NCBI RefSeq assembly: GCF_002794255.1
Contig: NZ_PGGW01000017.1
Coordinates: 87,524-151,523, forward strand
Source: Streptomyces carminius
GTDB taxonomy: Bacteria > Actinomycetota > Actinomycetes > Streptomycetales > Streptomycetaceae
Length of the DNA: 64,000 bases
Direction: 5' to 3'
Shown here: positions 28,548 to 37,297 of the stretch, piece after piece
Numbering within the stretch: position 1 is the first letter of the stretch
How the letters are laid out: every line of letters starts with the position of its first letter
Program-made: the position numbers and the translations under genes
The notes under the pieces: model-generated
The model's input: only the letters and a program-made list of their open reading frames with translations
Told to the model about the DNA's origin: nothing
The model's database searches: none

Positions 28548-30050
28548 TCAGACCGCGAGGGCCACCTCGCCTCCCTCCGGCAGTTCGCCGGCGAGCCGCT
28601 CGGCGACCTCGGCGACCTCGGCGACATGCCCGAACTCGCGGGCCGCGCCCGCCACGGTCTTGCGGATGCGGTTGTTGACCCGCTCCGAGCGGAGCCGCTT
28701 GGCCACCCCGAGTGCCTGCCCGGCCAGGGCGGCGCACTGCTCGGGCTCCCGCTGCAGCAGGTGGACGGTGGCCATCCCCGCGAGGTTGAGCGCGTACGAC
28801 CGCTGGTGGCCGCCGCCGTCCTCCCCGCACTCCCGGCCGAACAGCTCCACCGCCTTCCCCATGGCGGGCTGCGCGAGCGAGGTGTACGCCGGGCTGCGGC
28901 CCGCCACGTAGGCGAGGTCGCGGTAGGAGTGGGCGTTCTCGGCGTGCAGTTCGGCCTCGGAGAAGAACGTGATCCAGCCCGGGTCGGTGTCGTCCCGTCC
29001 GGCGTCGGAGAAGGCGTCCTCGGCCATCCGCACCGCTCGGTGACACTTGTCGGGCTTGCCCAGGTTCGCGTACGCGCGTGCCTCCATCGCGTACAGCATG
29101 GCCTGGGTGCGGGGCGTGGCTCCGGCCCGGCCGCCGTACTGCGCGAGGTGGATCAGCTCCAGCGCGTCCTCGGGGCGGCCCAGGTGGATCATCTGGCGGC
29201 TCATGTTGGACAGCACGTACGAGCCCAGCGGCCGGTCACCGGCCTCCTTGGCCGCGTGCAGGGCGAGGACGAAGTACTTCTGGGCAGTCGGCTGGAGCCC
29301 GATGTCGTAGCTCATCCAGCCGGCCAGTTCCGACAGCTCGGCGGTGACCCGGAACAGCCGCCGCCGCACCGGCTCGGGGTGGGAGTCCTGGAGCAGGTCG
29401 GTGACCTCGTGGAGCTGGCCCACGACGGCCTTGCGCCGCAGCCCTCCGCCGCACTGGGCGTCCCACCCGCGGAACATCACGACGGTCTGCTCCAGCAGTT
29501 CCAGCTCCGGGCCGGACAGCCGGGGCGCACGGCGCCCTCCCCGGTCGGCCGCCGGCGGGGCGGGGGCGTCCGGTCCGCCGGGCGCGGGCACCAGCCAGCG
29601 CTGCATCGGCTCGATCAGGGCGGGACCGGCCGCCATCACCAGGGAGGTGCCGAGGAAGCCGCGGCGGGCCAGCATCAGGTCGCTGCGGGAGAACTCGCCG
29701 ATCATCTCCACCGTCTGCGGCCCCGTCCAGGGCAGGTCGACGCCGTCGGCGGAGGCGGTCCGGCGGCAGGCGCGCAGCCCCAGGTCCTCGGCGGAGACCA
29801 CACAGCCGAAGCGTTCGGAGAACAGCTCGGAGAGGATACGCGGGATCGGTTCGCGGGGCTGCTCGCCGTCCAGCCAGCGGCGTACCCGGGAGGTGTCGGT
29901 GCTGATGTGGTGCGCGCCCAGCCGGCGTGCGCGGCGGTTCACCTGCCGGGCCAGCTCCCCCTTGGACCAGCCGCTGCGCACGAACCACGAGGCCAGCAGC
30001 TCGTTCGGGCGCTTGCCGGCGGCACCGCCGCTGCTGTCGTTGCCGCTCAC
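28548..30050 (-). CDS. nsdA: NsdA-type negative regulator of differentiation and antibiotic production
   Basis: 500 aa from GTG 30050 (VSGNDSSGGAAGKRPNEL). In S. coelicolor NsdA represses morphological differentiation and actinorhodin production. The N-terminal region, residues about 17-85, looks helix-turn-helix-like (WSKGELARQVNRRARRLG; STDTSRVRRWLDG). The C-terminal ~300 residues are tetratricopeptide-like helices (for example AQKYFVLALHAAKEAGDRPLG). Oddly, an internal twin-arginine-like stretch RRGFLGTSLVMAAGPAL lies at 129-145. Assignment rests on sequence recall and the amtB/primase-like neighbourhood. The frame extends to 30941 but overlaps the divergent gene. Confidence 0.85.
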   Translation of the reverse strand: MSGNDSSGGAAGKRPNELLASWFVRSGWSKGELARQVNRRARRLGAHHISTDTSRVRRWLDGEQPREPIPRILSELFSERFGCVVSAEDLGLRACRRTASADGVDLPWTGPQTVEMIGEFSRSDLMLARRGFLGTSLVMAAGPALIEPMQRWLVPAPGGPDAPAPPAADRGGRRAPRLSGPELELLEQTVVMFRGWDAQCGGGLRRKAVVGQLHEVTDLLQDSHPEPVRRRLFRVTAELSELAGWMSYDIGLQPTAQKYFVLALHAAKEAGDRPLGSYVLSNMSRQMIHLGRPEDALELIHLAQYGGRAGATPRTQAMLYAMEARAYANLGKPDKCHRAVRMAEDAFSDAGRDDTDPGWITFFSEAELHAENAHSYRDLAYVAGRSPAYTSLAQPAMGKAVELFGRECGEDGGGHQRSYALNLAGMATVHLLQREPEQCAALAGQALGVAKRLRSERVNNRIRKTVAGAAREFGHVAEVAEVAERLAGELPEGGEVALAV

Positions 30051-30396
30051 TGGAAAGCCCCCATTCCGACCCGTGCACGGTCCTCGGACCGGACCGCGTG
30101 CCGTGGAGCGGACATGCGGGCGGTGCGGATGCGCGCCGGGCGTCTTCCGTGTGGTTCCGTCCTTGCGTGAACCGAAAGTAATCCTACGATCACTGATCCG
30201 GCGAGTGAAATTGCAAAACCGCCACCATTCGCCACCCCTTCGGGTGAACCGCAACCCCGGTCCCCCGGGGTTCACTTGGTCGTGGAGAGGAGTACGACCG
30301 CCGAAGGGAACGTACGGCCGGCACCGGGCCGCCGCATCGCGTACCGGTGCACAGCCGCCTCGTGACCGACCGCGCACAGGACCCGTTGGAGGGGGC
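30051..30396. promoter_or_regulatory. nsdA / primase-like divergent intergenic region
   Basis: 346 bp without a gene and less GC-rich than its surroundings near 30170-30240. It contains a candidate nsdA promoter (30181-30210), CGCCACC direct repeats at about 30221-30237, and GTGAACC...GGTTCAC (30244-30250 and 30269-30275). I cannot assign binding proteins. Confidence 0.5.
30181..30210 (-). promoter_or_regulatory. Candidate nsdA promoter
   Basis: On the minus strand TTTCAC (30210-30205) and TAGGAT (30186-30181) are 18 nt apart. This is a plausible vegetative promoter about 130 nt upstream of the nsdA start. An imperfect TCACT...AGTGA repeat overlaps it. Confidence 0.4.
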
Positions 30397-31086
30397 ATGG
30401 GTTTCACCATCGGCAGCATCCGGGAGAGGCGGGGGCCGCGGGAACCACGGCCCGGCGCCAGGCGCCGGGAACGCGCCCCGGTGTACACGGCCGTCGCCGA
30501 GTACACCGGTCTGTGGGGCTGGGATGTCGTCCCCGGCGCCCGCGCCGTGCGCGGCGGGGGCCGCGTCCGGTGTTCCTGCGGAGCCGTCCGCTGCCCCTCC
30601 CCCGGTGCCCATCCGCTGACGGGAACGCCCGGGGTACCGGCGGGTGCCGGTCTCGACGAGGCCGCCCGGGTGTGGGAGCGGGTCCCCGGCGCCGCGCTGC
30701 TGCTGCCGGTGGGCCGGGCGTTCGACGTGATCGAGGTGCCCGAGGACGCCGGACGTCGCGCGCTGACCCGGCTGGAGCGGATGGGCCTGCCGGCCGGACC
30801 GGTCGCCGTCACCCCGCACGGCCGCGCCTGGTTCCTCGTGGCTCCCGGCGCCGCGGCCGGGCTCCCCCGGCTGCTGTACCGGATGGGCTGGGACGACGCC
30901 GTACTGGATCTGCGCGGCCTCGGCCCCGGCGACCACATCACCGCCCCGCCCTCCGACCTGGGCGGCCTCGGCCCGGTCCGGTGGCTGCGGCCCCCCGCCC
31001 CGGAGACGGCGGAACGCCCCCCGCAGGCCCGGCTCCTGCTGGGGACCCTGGCGTACGTCTGCCACCGCGAGTTCCCCCCGGGCTGA
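30397..31086 (+). CDS. Primase/polymerase (Prim-Pol)-like domain protein
   Basis: 229 aa from ATG 30397 (MGFTIGSIRERRG), with GGAGGGGGC just upstream. It resembles the stand-alone N-terminal domain of bifunctional DNA primase/polymerases annotated in streptomycetes: YTAVAEYTGLWGWDVVPGAR, CSCGAVRCPSPGAHPL (a possible Cys/His metal motif), then LLLPVGRAFDVIEVP and ITAPPSDLGGLGPVRWL. The catalytic acidic triad of active Prim-Pols is not clearly present; the position expected to read DxD reads DVIEVPED. Activity is therefore uncertain. It is divergent from nsdA. Confidence 0.7.
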   Translation: MGFTIGSIRERRGPREPRPGARRRERAPVYTAVAEYTGLWGWDVVPGARAVRGGGRVRCSCGAVRCPSPGAHPLTGTPGVPAGAGLDEAARVWERVPGAALLLPVGRAFDVIEVPEDAGRRALTRLERMGLPAGPVAVTPHGRAWFLVAPGAAAGLPRLLYRMGWDDAVLDLRGLGPGDHITAPPSDLGGLGPVRWLRPPAPETAERPPQARLLLGTLAYVCHREFPPG

Positions 31087-31132
31087 GACCGGGGGCCGGC
31101 GGGCCGGGGCGGCGGGCGCGAGCGGCGGGCGG

Positions 31133-32371
31133 TCAGTCCCCGATCAGGGCGTCCACGAACGCCTCCGGCTCGAACGGGGCCAGGTCGTCCGCGCCCTCTC
31201 CCAGGCCCACCAGCTTGACCGGCACCTTCAGCTCGCGCTGGACCGCGATGACGATGCCGCCCTTGGCCGTGCCGTCGAGCTTGGTGAGCACGATGCCGGT
31301 GACGTCCACGACCTCGGCGAAGACCCGTGCCTGGATCAGGCCGTTCTGGCCGGTGGTGGCGTCCAGGACCAGGAGCACCTCGTCCACCGGGCCGTGCTTC
31401 TCCACCACCCGCTTGACCTTGCCCAGCTCGTCCATCAGGCCGGCCTTGGTGTGCAACCGTCCCGCCGTGTCGACCAGCACCACGTCGGCGCTGGCGGCGA
31501 TGCCCTCCTTGACCGCGTCGAAGGCGACCGACGCCGGGTCGCCCGCCTCCGGGCCGCGGACGGTACGGGCGCCCACCCGCTCGCCCCAGGTCTGGAGCTG
31601 GTCGGCGGCGGCGGCGCGGAAGGTGTCGGCCGCGCCGAGCACCACCGACTTGCCGTCGGCGACCAGCACCCGGGCGAGCTTGCCGGTGGTGGTGGTCTTG
31701 CCGGTGCCGTTGACGCCCACGACCAGCACCACGCCCGGCCGCACCACGCCCTCGGCCGAGACGCCGCCCTCGGTGTGGACCGTGCGGTCCAGGTCGGTGC
31801 CCACCAGGGCCAGCAGTTCCTCGCGCAGCAGGGCGCGCAGTTCGGCGGTGGTGCGGGTGCCGAGCACCCGCACCCGTTCGCGCAGCCGCTCGACCAGCTC
31901 CTGGGTGGGGGCGACGCCGACGTCGGCGGTGAGCAGGGTGTCCTCGATCTCCTCCCAGGTGTCCTCGTCGAGATGGTCGCGGGAGAGCAGCGTGAGCAGG
32001 CCGCGGCCCAGGGTGTTCTGGGAGCGCGACAGGCGTTCGCGCAGCCGCACCAGCCGTCCGGCGGCGGGCTCGGGGGTCTCGATCCCGGGCACCTCGGGCG
32101 GGGCGGGGGCGCCGGCCTCCTCCACCACGGCGGCGTCCGTGGCGCCGGCGGGGGGCAGGTCGACCTCTTCAATGGTGCGCCGCCCCTCGTCACCGGGAGG
32201 CTCGGCCTCCTCGCCGACCCGGGGTTCGGAGGGGGGCGGCGCGGTGACGGTCGGAGGGGCCGGGCGGCCCGGCGGCGGTGTCTTCTTCCGGCGGGTGGCG
32301 GTGACCACCAGGCCGCTGACGGCGGCGACGGCGACCACGGCGATGACTACGGCAAGGATGACGATGTCCAT
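31133..32371 (-). CDS. ftsY: Signal recognition particle receptor FtsY
   Basis: 412 aa. An N-terminal membrane helix (VILAVVIAVVAVAAVSGLVV) is followed by an acidic/proline-rich A domain to about residue 100. The NG domain has GVNGTGKTTTTGKLARVL, VLVDTAGRLHTKAGLM and TKLDGTAKGG. The N-terminal helix would anchor it at the membrane, a common actinobacterial feature. It follows smc by 59 bp on the same strand. smc-ftsY pairing is widespread. Confidence 0.97.
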   Translation of the reverse strand: MDIVILAVVIAVVAVAAVSGLVVTATRRKKTPPPGRPAPPTVTAPPPSEPRVGEEAEPPGDEGRRTIEEVDLPPAGATDAAVVEEAGAPAPPEVPGIETPEPAAGRLVRLRERLSRSQNTLGRGLLTLLSRDHLDEDTWEEIEDTLLTADVGVAPTQELVERLRERVRVLGTRTTAELRALLREELLALVGTDLDRTVHTEGGVSAEGVVRPGVVLVVGVNGTGKTTTTGKLARVLVADGKSVVLGAADTFRAAAADQLQTWGERVGARTVRGPEAGDPASVAFDAVKEGIAASADVVLVDTAGRLHTKAGLMDELGKVKRVVEKHGPVDEVLLVLDATTGQNGLIQARVFAEVVDVTGIVLTKLDGTAKGGIVIAVQRELKVPVKLVGLGEGADDLAPFEPEAFVDALIGD

Positions 32372-32430
32372 AACGTGACCCAGTATCGGCCACGGTCGGC
32401 CGTCGCACGGTGCGGTCGGCCCCGGCCGGG

Positions 32431-35400
32431 TCAGCGCAGCCGCTGGCTGATGACCTTCGACACCCCGTCGCCCTGCATGGAGACGCCGTAGAGCGCGTCC
32501 GCGACCTCCATGGTCCGCTTCTGGTGGGTGATCACGATGAGCTGGGAGCTCTCCTGAAGTTCCCGCATGATCCCGATGAGCCGCTGGAGGTTGGTGTCGT
32601 CCAGGGCGGCCTCGACCTCGTCCATGACGTAGAACGGGCTGGGCCGGGCCTTGAAGATCGACACCAGCAGGGCCACCGCCGTCAGCGAGCGCTCCCCGCC
32701 CGACAGCAGCGACAGCCGTTTGACCTTCTTGCCCGGCGGCCGGGCCTCGACGTCCACCCCGGTGGTGAGCATGTTCTCCGGGTCGGTGAGGACCAGCCGT
32801 CCGTCACCGCCGGGGAAGAGCCGGGAGAAGACGCCCTCGAACTCGCGGGCCGTGTCGTGGTACGCCTCGGTGAAGACCTGCTCGACCCGCTCGTCCACCT
32901 CCCTGACGACCTGCAGCAGGTCCGCGCGGGTCTTCTTCAGGTCCTCCAGCTGCTCGCCGAGGAAGCGGTGCCGTTCCTCCAGGGCGGCGAACTCCTCCAG
33001 GGCCAGCGGGTTCACCTTGCCGAGCTGCCGGTAGGCCCGTTCGGCCGCCCGCAGCCGCTTCTCCTGCTCGGCGCGGACGAAGGGGACCGGACGGTCGCGC
33101 GAGGGGCCGCCCGCGGCGGGGCCGCCGCCGTCCGCCGTCCCATCCGCCATCCCGGGCTCCGTCCCGTCCGCCGTCCCGTCCGCCGTCCCGTCCGCAGCCC
33201 CGGGCGGCTGCTCGCCCCCGACGGGCGGGGAGGGCGGTACGGGCTGGTCGGGGCCGTACTCACGGACCAGCACCGCCGGCTCCACGCCCAGCTCCTCCAG
33301 GGCTCTGGTCTCCAGCTGCTCGATCCGCAGCCGCTTCTCGGCGCCGAGCACCTCGCCGCGGTGCACGGAGTCGGTGAGCTTGTCCAGCTCGTCCTTCAGC
33401 TCCCGGCCCCGGTCCCGTTCGGCGGCCAGTTCGCGTTCCCGTTCGGCCTTCGCCCGCCGGGCGGCCTCCCGTTCCTCCCCGGCCCGGACCAGCGACACCT
33501 CCAGATGCGCCAGCAGTTGCCGGGCTCCGGCGGCGACGGCCGAGGCGACCTCGGCCTCGTGCCGCAGCCGGGCGCGGCGGCGTTCGGCGCGGGCCCGGGC
33601 CTCCCGCTCGGCACGGGCGGCGCGGTCCAGCGAGTCGGCCCGGCCGGTGAGGCCCTTGACGCGCTCCTCGTGGGTGCGGACCTGAAGACGGGCCTCCATC
33701 TCCGTCTGCCGGGCGTTGGCGCCGTCGGCGGCCAGCCGGTCCCGTACGGAGGTGTCCGGTTCCTCCTCGCCGGGCTGCTCCTCGGCCACCGCCAGCCGCT
33801 CGGCCAGTTCCCCGGCCTCCTGCCGGGCCCGCTCCAGCACCTCCTCGGCGCGGGCGACGGCCGCCGCCGCGCGCTCGGCCTCGCCGGCCGCGGCCCGGGC
33901 CTGCCCGCCCAGCCGGCCGAGCCGGCCGGCGATCTGCGACTTCTCCCTCTCGGCGGCGCTGCGCCGGGCGCCCAGCTCCTCGACCCGGGCGGCGCACTCC
34001 CGGTGCCGTTCCCGGGCCCGCTCCCGCTGCCCGGTCAGTTCCGCGACCCGGTCGTCCAGCTCCGCCAGTTCGGCGGCGGCCTCGTCCACCGACGCCCGGA
34101 CCTCCAGCAGCGACGGCACGCCCGCGGAGCCGCCCTGCGCGAAGTGGGCGCCGAGCAGATCGCCGTCGGCGGTGACGGCGGTCACCTCCGGATGCGCGGT
34201 CACCGTCTCCACCGCGTCCCGCAGGGTGCCGACCACCACCACGCCGCGCAGCAGCCGCCGCAGGGCGGGCAGCAGGGCGTCCGGGCCCGACACCAGCTCC
34301 GCCGCCCGCCGTGTGCCCGGGATCTCCGGGATGCCGGGGGCCGGCTGCTCGGGGGCGCCGCCCAGGACCAGCGCCGCGCGGCCCGCGTCGTGCTCGCGCA
34401 GCAGCCGCAGGGCGTCGGCCGCGGCGGCGGGGCCGTCCACGGCGACGGCGTCCGCTGCCGCGCCGAGGGCGGCGGCGACGGGGAGCTCGAAGCCGGGGGT
34501 GACGGTGAGGAGCTCGGCGGCCGGGCCGAGCAGTCCGGCGAGCCGGTCCCCGGCGCCGAGCAGCGCGCCGGTGCCGTCCTTGCGGCGGAGTCCCAGGGCC
34601 AGGGCGTCGCGCCGGGCGGAGACCGCGGCCCGTTCCCGTTCCGCGGCGGCCAGCGCCTCGCGGGCCGCGCCCAGCTCCGTCTCCGCCCCGGCCAGTTCGC
34701 GTCTGGCGGTCTCGTGCTCCCCGGCCAGCTCGGCGTCGTCGGCGTCCAGGCCGTCCACCTCGGCCCGCAGCGTCTCGTACTCCTCCTGGGCCGCCGCGGC
34801 GCGCTCGGCGGCCTCCTGACGGGCGGCGGCCAGCCGGTCGATCTCGGCCTGGGCGGAGGCCGCCCGGCCGCGGGCGGCGGTGGCCTGGCCGTGCAGCCGG
34901 GCGAGTCCCTCCCGGCGGTCGGCGATGGCCCGGGCGGCGTCCTTGAGCCGGCGCTCCTCCGCGGCCAGGGCCCGTTCCAGCTCGGCCCGGTGCGCGACGG
35001 TGTCCTCCAGTGCCCGGCCGGCCGCCTCCAGCGCCGCGGTCAGCTCCGCCTCCTGCTCGCGGATCCGGGCGGCCTCGCGCTCCATGTCCTCCGGATCGCG
35101 TCCCCGGCGCTCCTCGGCGGGTTCGGCGGCGGCGCTTCTGATCCGGGCCTCGGCCAGGCTCTCGGTGCCGCGCACCCGTTCGGCGAGCTGGGAGAGCTCG
35201 TACCAGGTCTGCTGGGCCCGTTCCAGGCGCGGCGCGAGGTCCCCCACCCGCCGCTCCAGCTCGGTCTCGCGGCGCAGCGCCTCCCGCAGTTCGCCCTCCG
35301 CGGTCTCCTTGCGTTCCTTGAGGGCGGCCTCGTCGGCGAGTTCGGCCCGCAGGGCCGCGCGCAGGGTGACCAGGTCGTCGGCGAGCAGCCGCAGCCGGGC

Positions 35401-36081
35401 GTCGCGCAGGTCGGCCTGGATCACCGCGGCGCGGCGGGCGACGGCCGCCTGCCGCCCCAGGGGCTTGAGCTGGCGGCGCAGTTCGTCGGTGAGGTCCTGG
35501 ACGCGGGCGAGGTTGGCCTGCATCGCGTCCAGCTTCCGCAGGGCCTTCTCCTTGCGTCTGCGGTGCTTGAGGACGCCGGCCGCCTCCTCGATGAAGGCGC
35601 GGCGGCCCGCCGGGTCGGCGTGCAGGACGGAGTCGAGCTGGCCCTGTCCGACGATGACGTGCATCTCGCGGCCGATGCCGGAGTCGGAGAGCAGTTCCTG
35701 GATGTCCAGCAGCCGGCAGGTGTCGCCGTTGAGCTGGTACTCGCTGCCGCCGTTGCGGAACATGATCCGCGTGATGGTGACCTCGGAGTACTCGATGGGC
35801 AGCGCGCCGTCGGAGTTGTCGATGGTGAGGGAGACCTCGGCGCGGCCCAGCGGCGGACGCCCGGCCGGTCCCGCGGTCCCGGCGAAGATGACGTCCTCCA
35901 TCTTGCCGCCGCGCAGGGACTTGGCACCCTGCTCGCCCATCACCCACGACAGCGCGTCCACCACGTTGGACTTGCCGGATCCGTTGGGCCCCACGACGCA
36001 GGTGATACCCGGCTCGAACCGCAGTGTGGTGGCCGATGCGAAGGACTTGAACCCGCGCAGGGTCAGGCTCTTGAGGTGCAC
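32431..36081 (-). CDS. smc: Chromosome segregation ATPase SMC
   Basis: 1216 aa from GTG 36081 (VHLKSLTLRGFKSFASAT). Condensin subunit working with ScpA/ScpB. Walker A is CVVGPNGSGKSNVVDALSW (about 28-46). Two long coiled coils flank a hinge at about 520-660 (LLGPAAELLTVTPGFELPVA to TADGDLLGAHFAQGGSAG). The C-terminal ABC signature LSLLSGGERSLTAVALL and Walker B FYVMDEVEAALDD are intact. An unusual low-complexity insert of TADG repeats, about 40 residues, interrupts the coiled coil near residues 970-1010. It is upstream of ftsY. Confidence 0.97.
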   Translation of the reverse strand: MHLKSLTLRGFKSFASATTLRFEPGITCVVGPNGSGKSNVVDALSWVMGEQGAKSLRGGKMEDVIFAGTAGPAGRPPLGRAEVSLTIDNSDGALPIEYSEVTITRIMFRNGGSEYQLNGDTCRLLDIQELLSDSGIGREMHVIVGQGQLDSVLHADPAGRRAFIEEAAGVLKHRRRKEKALRKLDAMQANLARVQDLTDELRRQLKPLGRQAAVARRAAVIQADLRDARLRLLADDLVTLRAALRAELADEAALKERKETAEGELREALRRETELERRVGDLAPRLERAQQTWYELSQLAERVRGTESLAEARIRSAAAEPAEERRGRDPEDMEREAARIREQEAELTAALEAAGRALEDTVAHRAELERALAAEERRLKDAARAIADRREGLARLHGQATAARGRAASAQAEIDRLAAARQEAAERAAAAQEEYETLRAEVDGLDADDAELAGEHETARRELAGAETELGAAREALAAAERERAAVSARRDALALGLRRKDGTGALLGAGDRLAGLLGPAAELLTVTPGFELPVAAALGAAADAVAVDGPAAAADALRLLREHDAGRAALVLGGAPEQPAPGIPEIPGTRRAAELVSGPDALLPALRRLLRGVVVVGTLRDAVETVTAHPEVTAVTADGDLLGAHFAQGGSAGVPSLLEVRASVDEAAAELAELDDRVAELTGQRERARERHRECAARVEELGARRSAAEREKSQIAGRLGRLGGQARAAAGEAERAAAAVARAEEVLERARQEAGELAERLAVAEEQPGEEEPDTSVRDRLAADGANARQTEMEARLQVRTHEERVKGLTGRADSLDRAARAEREARARAERRRARLRHEAEVASAVAAGARQLLAHLEVSLVRAGEEREAARRAKAERERELAAERDRGRELKDELDKLTDSVHRGEVLGAEKRLRIEQLETRALEELGVEPAVLVREYGPDQPVPPSPPVGGEQPPGAADGTADGTADGTEPGMADGTADGGGPAAGGPSRDRPVPFVRAEQEKRLRAAERAYRQLGKVNPLALEEFAALEERHRFLGEQLEDLKKTRADLLQVVREVDERVEQVFTEAYHDTAREFEGVFSRLFPGGDGRLVLTDPENMLTTGVDVEARPPGKKVKRLSLLSGGERSLTAVALLVSIFKARPSPFYVMDEVEAALDDTNLQRLIGIMRELQESSQLIVITHQKRTMEVADALYGVSMQGDGVSKVISQRLR
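33131..33195. repeat. 12-nt tandem repeat in smc
   Basis: Reiterated GTCCCGTCCGCC-like 12-mers (plus strand) encode repeated TADG in SMC. Copy number is likely to vary between strains. Confidence 0.8.
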
Positions 36082-36190
36082 GTACCGGGACTTTACTCCC
36101 CGGTGCCGGTTTCCCGGCCGAGGTGAGTTTCACCGCTGATCGAGTGGGGCACATCACACGGTAAGCGCCACGCCGGGGCCGGAAACGACG

Positions 36191-36212
36191 AAGGGACGCC
36201 GAAGCGTCCCTT
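36191..36212 (-). terminator. UUCG-loop terminator after small coiled-coil gene
   Basis: AAGGGACGC-TTCG-GCGTCCCTT on the minus strand, with 9-bp arms and an extra-stable UUCG tetraloop. It lies 53 nt after the stop at 36265 and before smc. Confidence 0.8.
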
Positions 36213-36264
36213 GCAGTTTTCTTCCAGCGGTTCGGCGCTGCGATCCTCTGTTCCGGCTGGCCGG

Positions 36265-36474
36265 TCAGGTGAGCGCAGGCTCCGCCTTGGATACGTCGAT
36301 GCTGTCCAGCAGCGAGTCGCCGTGCCGTGCCGCGGCGGCCGACAGCGCGTCGTTCTCGGCCTGGATCCGTACGAGCTCGGATTCCAGGTCCTGAACACGC
36401 TGCTGCAGCCGTCGCATCTCGGCGAGGACTCGGGGGTCAGGGCCGCCGACGTAACCGAGAAGCGCCTTTGCCAT
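36265..36474 (-). CDS. Small conserved coiled-coil protein
   Basis: 69 aa from ATG 36474 (MAKALLGYVGGPDPRVL), with GGAGG upstream. Residues 18-50 form a heptad-rich helix (AEMRRLQQRVQDLESELVRI), followed by an acidic tail (SLLDSIDVSKAEPALT). I recall near-identical proteins next to smc in other streptomycetes, but no function. Its upstream region (36475-36757) is relatively AT-rich and probably holds its promoter. It could act as a dimerising adaptor. Its position beside smc is suggestive only. Confidence 0.8.
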   Translation of the reverse strand: MAKALLGYVGGPDPRVLAEMRRLQQRVQDLESELVRIQAENDALSAAAARHGDSLLDSIDVSKAEPALT

Positions 36475-36757
36475 GATGGATGGTCCTCCGCACTGAGTGA
36501 CCGACCGATAACGGTGGTGGGTCGTGAGGGATTCGCAATCCGCGACACCTGTCGTACCTTCATTCCCAAGGCAGAACAGTTGCGGTGCGCGGGCTTCCAG
36601 CGTCTCACCAAAACTTTTTACGGTCAACACGATCACGCCACGCGCCCCGCAGCCTTGACTCGACGGCACTCAACTTGCCGGAGGGCTGACGGGGTCCTCT
36701 GGGATCACCGATGGCCGCAGCCTTGCACGTCGCAGGGCGAAAGGCAACAAGTTCCGA

Positions 36758-37021
36758 TCACCTGACGGCAAAGCCCCGGTACTCGCCGCGAGGGCGGCCC
36801 CACATCTCGGTAACCCCCTCCACCCGGCCCGGCGTATCACCCGTACGGAGCCACTCCAGCAGCAGTTCGCAGCGGTCCCGCGGTCCCTCGGCGACCACCT
36901 GGACACGGCCGTCCCCGAGGTTGAGCACGAAACCGTCCAGGCCGCCGATCCGCAGCGCGTTGGCACGGGTGAACCAGCGGAAGCCGACTCCCTGCACCCG
37001 TCCGCGCACCCAGGCCGTCAT
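36758..37021 (-). CDS. acyP: Acylphosphatase
   Basis: Hydrolyses acyl phosphates such as carbamoyl phosphate or 1,3-BPG. It is 87 aa from ATG 37021 ([19 protein letters not shown]), with GGAGA about 10 nt upstream; the frame continues to 37111 with an Ala/Gly-rich leader. The anion-binding loop GRVQGVGFR with its catalytic Arg, and the Asn in [17 protein letters not shown], are intact. It lies between the small coiled-coil gene and the divergent CAP-domain gene. Confidence 0.93.
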   Translation of the reverse strand: MTAWVRGRVQGVGFRWFTRANALRIGGLDGFVLNLGDGRVQVVAEGPRDRCELLLEWLRTGDTPGRVEGVTEMWGRPRGEYRGFAVR

Positions 37022-37245
37022 CCGTACGGCGTCTCCGGCGGCCGCGCGCTCCCTCCTCTCCACCGCGTCCCCCGCCGTCCCGCCCGCTTCTCCCGCCGTC
37101 CTCCCGGTCATGAACGCACGCTATCCGGACGGAGACCCCGGGCGCCCGCCCGCTGTGCGCTTTCTCATGCTCCGATCATGCTCATGTTTACGCCGTCCCG
37201 ACCCCCGTACCGCCATGGATGCCGTACAGTCCGCGACAACGGGTC

Positions 37246-37261
37246 TCACTCGTTCGAGTGA
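37246..37261. repeat. Palindrome TCACTCG-TT-CGAGTGA
   Basis: Perfect 7-bp arms, 36 bp upstream of the CAP-domain gene start. A good operator candidate for a dimeric regulator. The spacing does not fit the BldD consensus. Confidence 0.55.
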
Positions 37262-37297
37262 TGCAAGTGACGCCGATCATGTAGAGGACTGCAGTAG

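Noticed and set aside
32410..36126. A 1238-codon plus-strand open frame opposite smc
   Set aside because: Antisense shadow of a high-GC gene. Its composition is Gly/Pro/Arg-rich with no motif, whereas the minus strand encodes intact SMC motifs.
36475..36757. Horizontally acquired island because of lower GC
   Set aside because: Only about 280 bp, non-coding, flanked by conserved core genes. It is better explained as a promoter region.
37246..37261. BldD binding site
   Set aside because: The half-sites resemble TCAC/GTGA, but the spacing (8 nt rather than 5) does not fit the BldD consensus I know.
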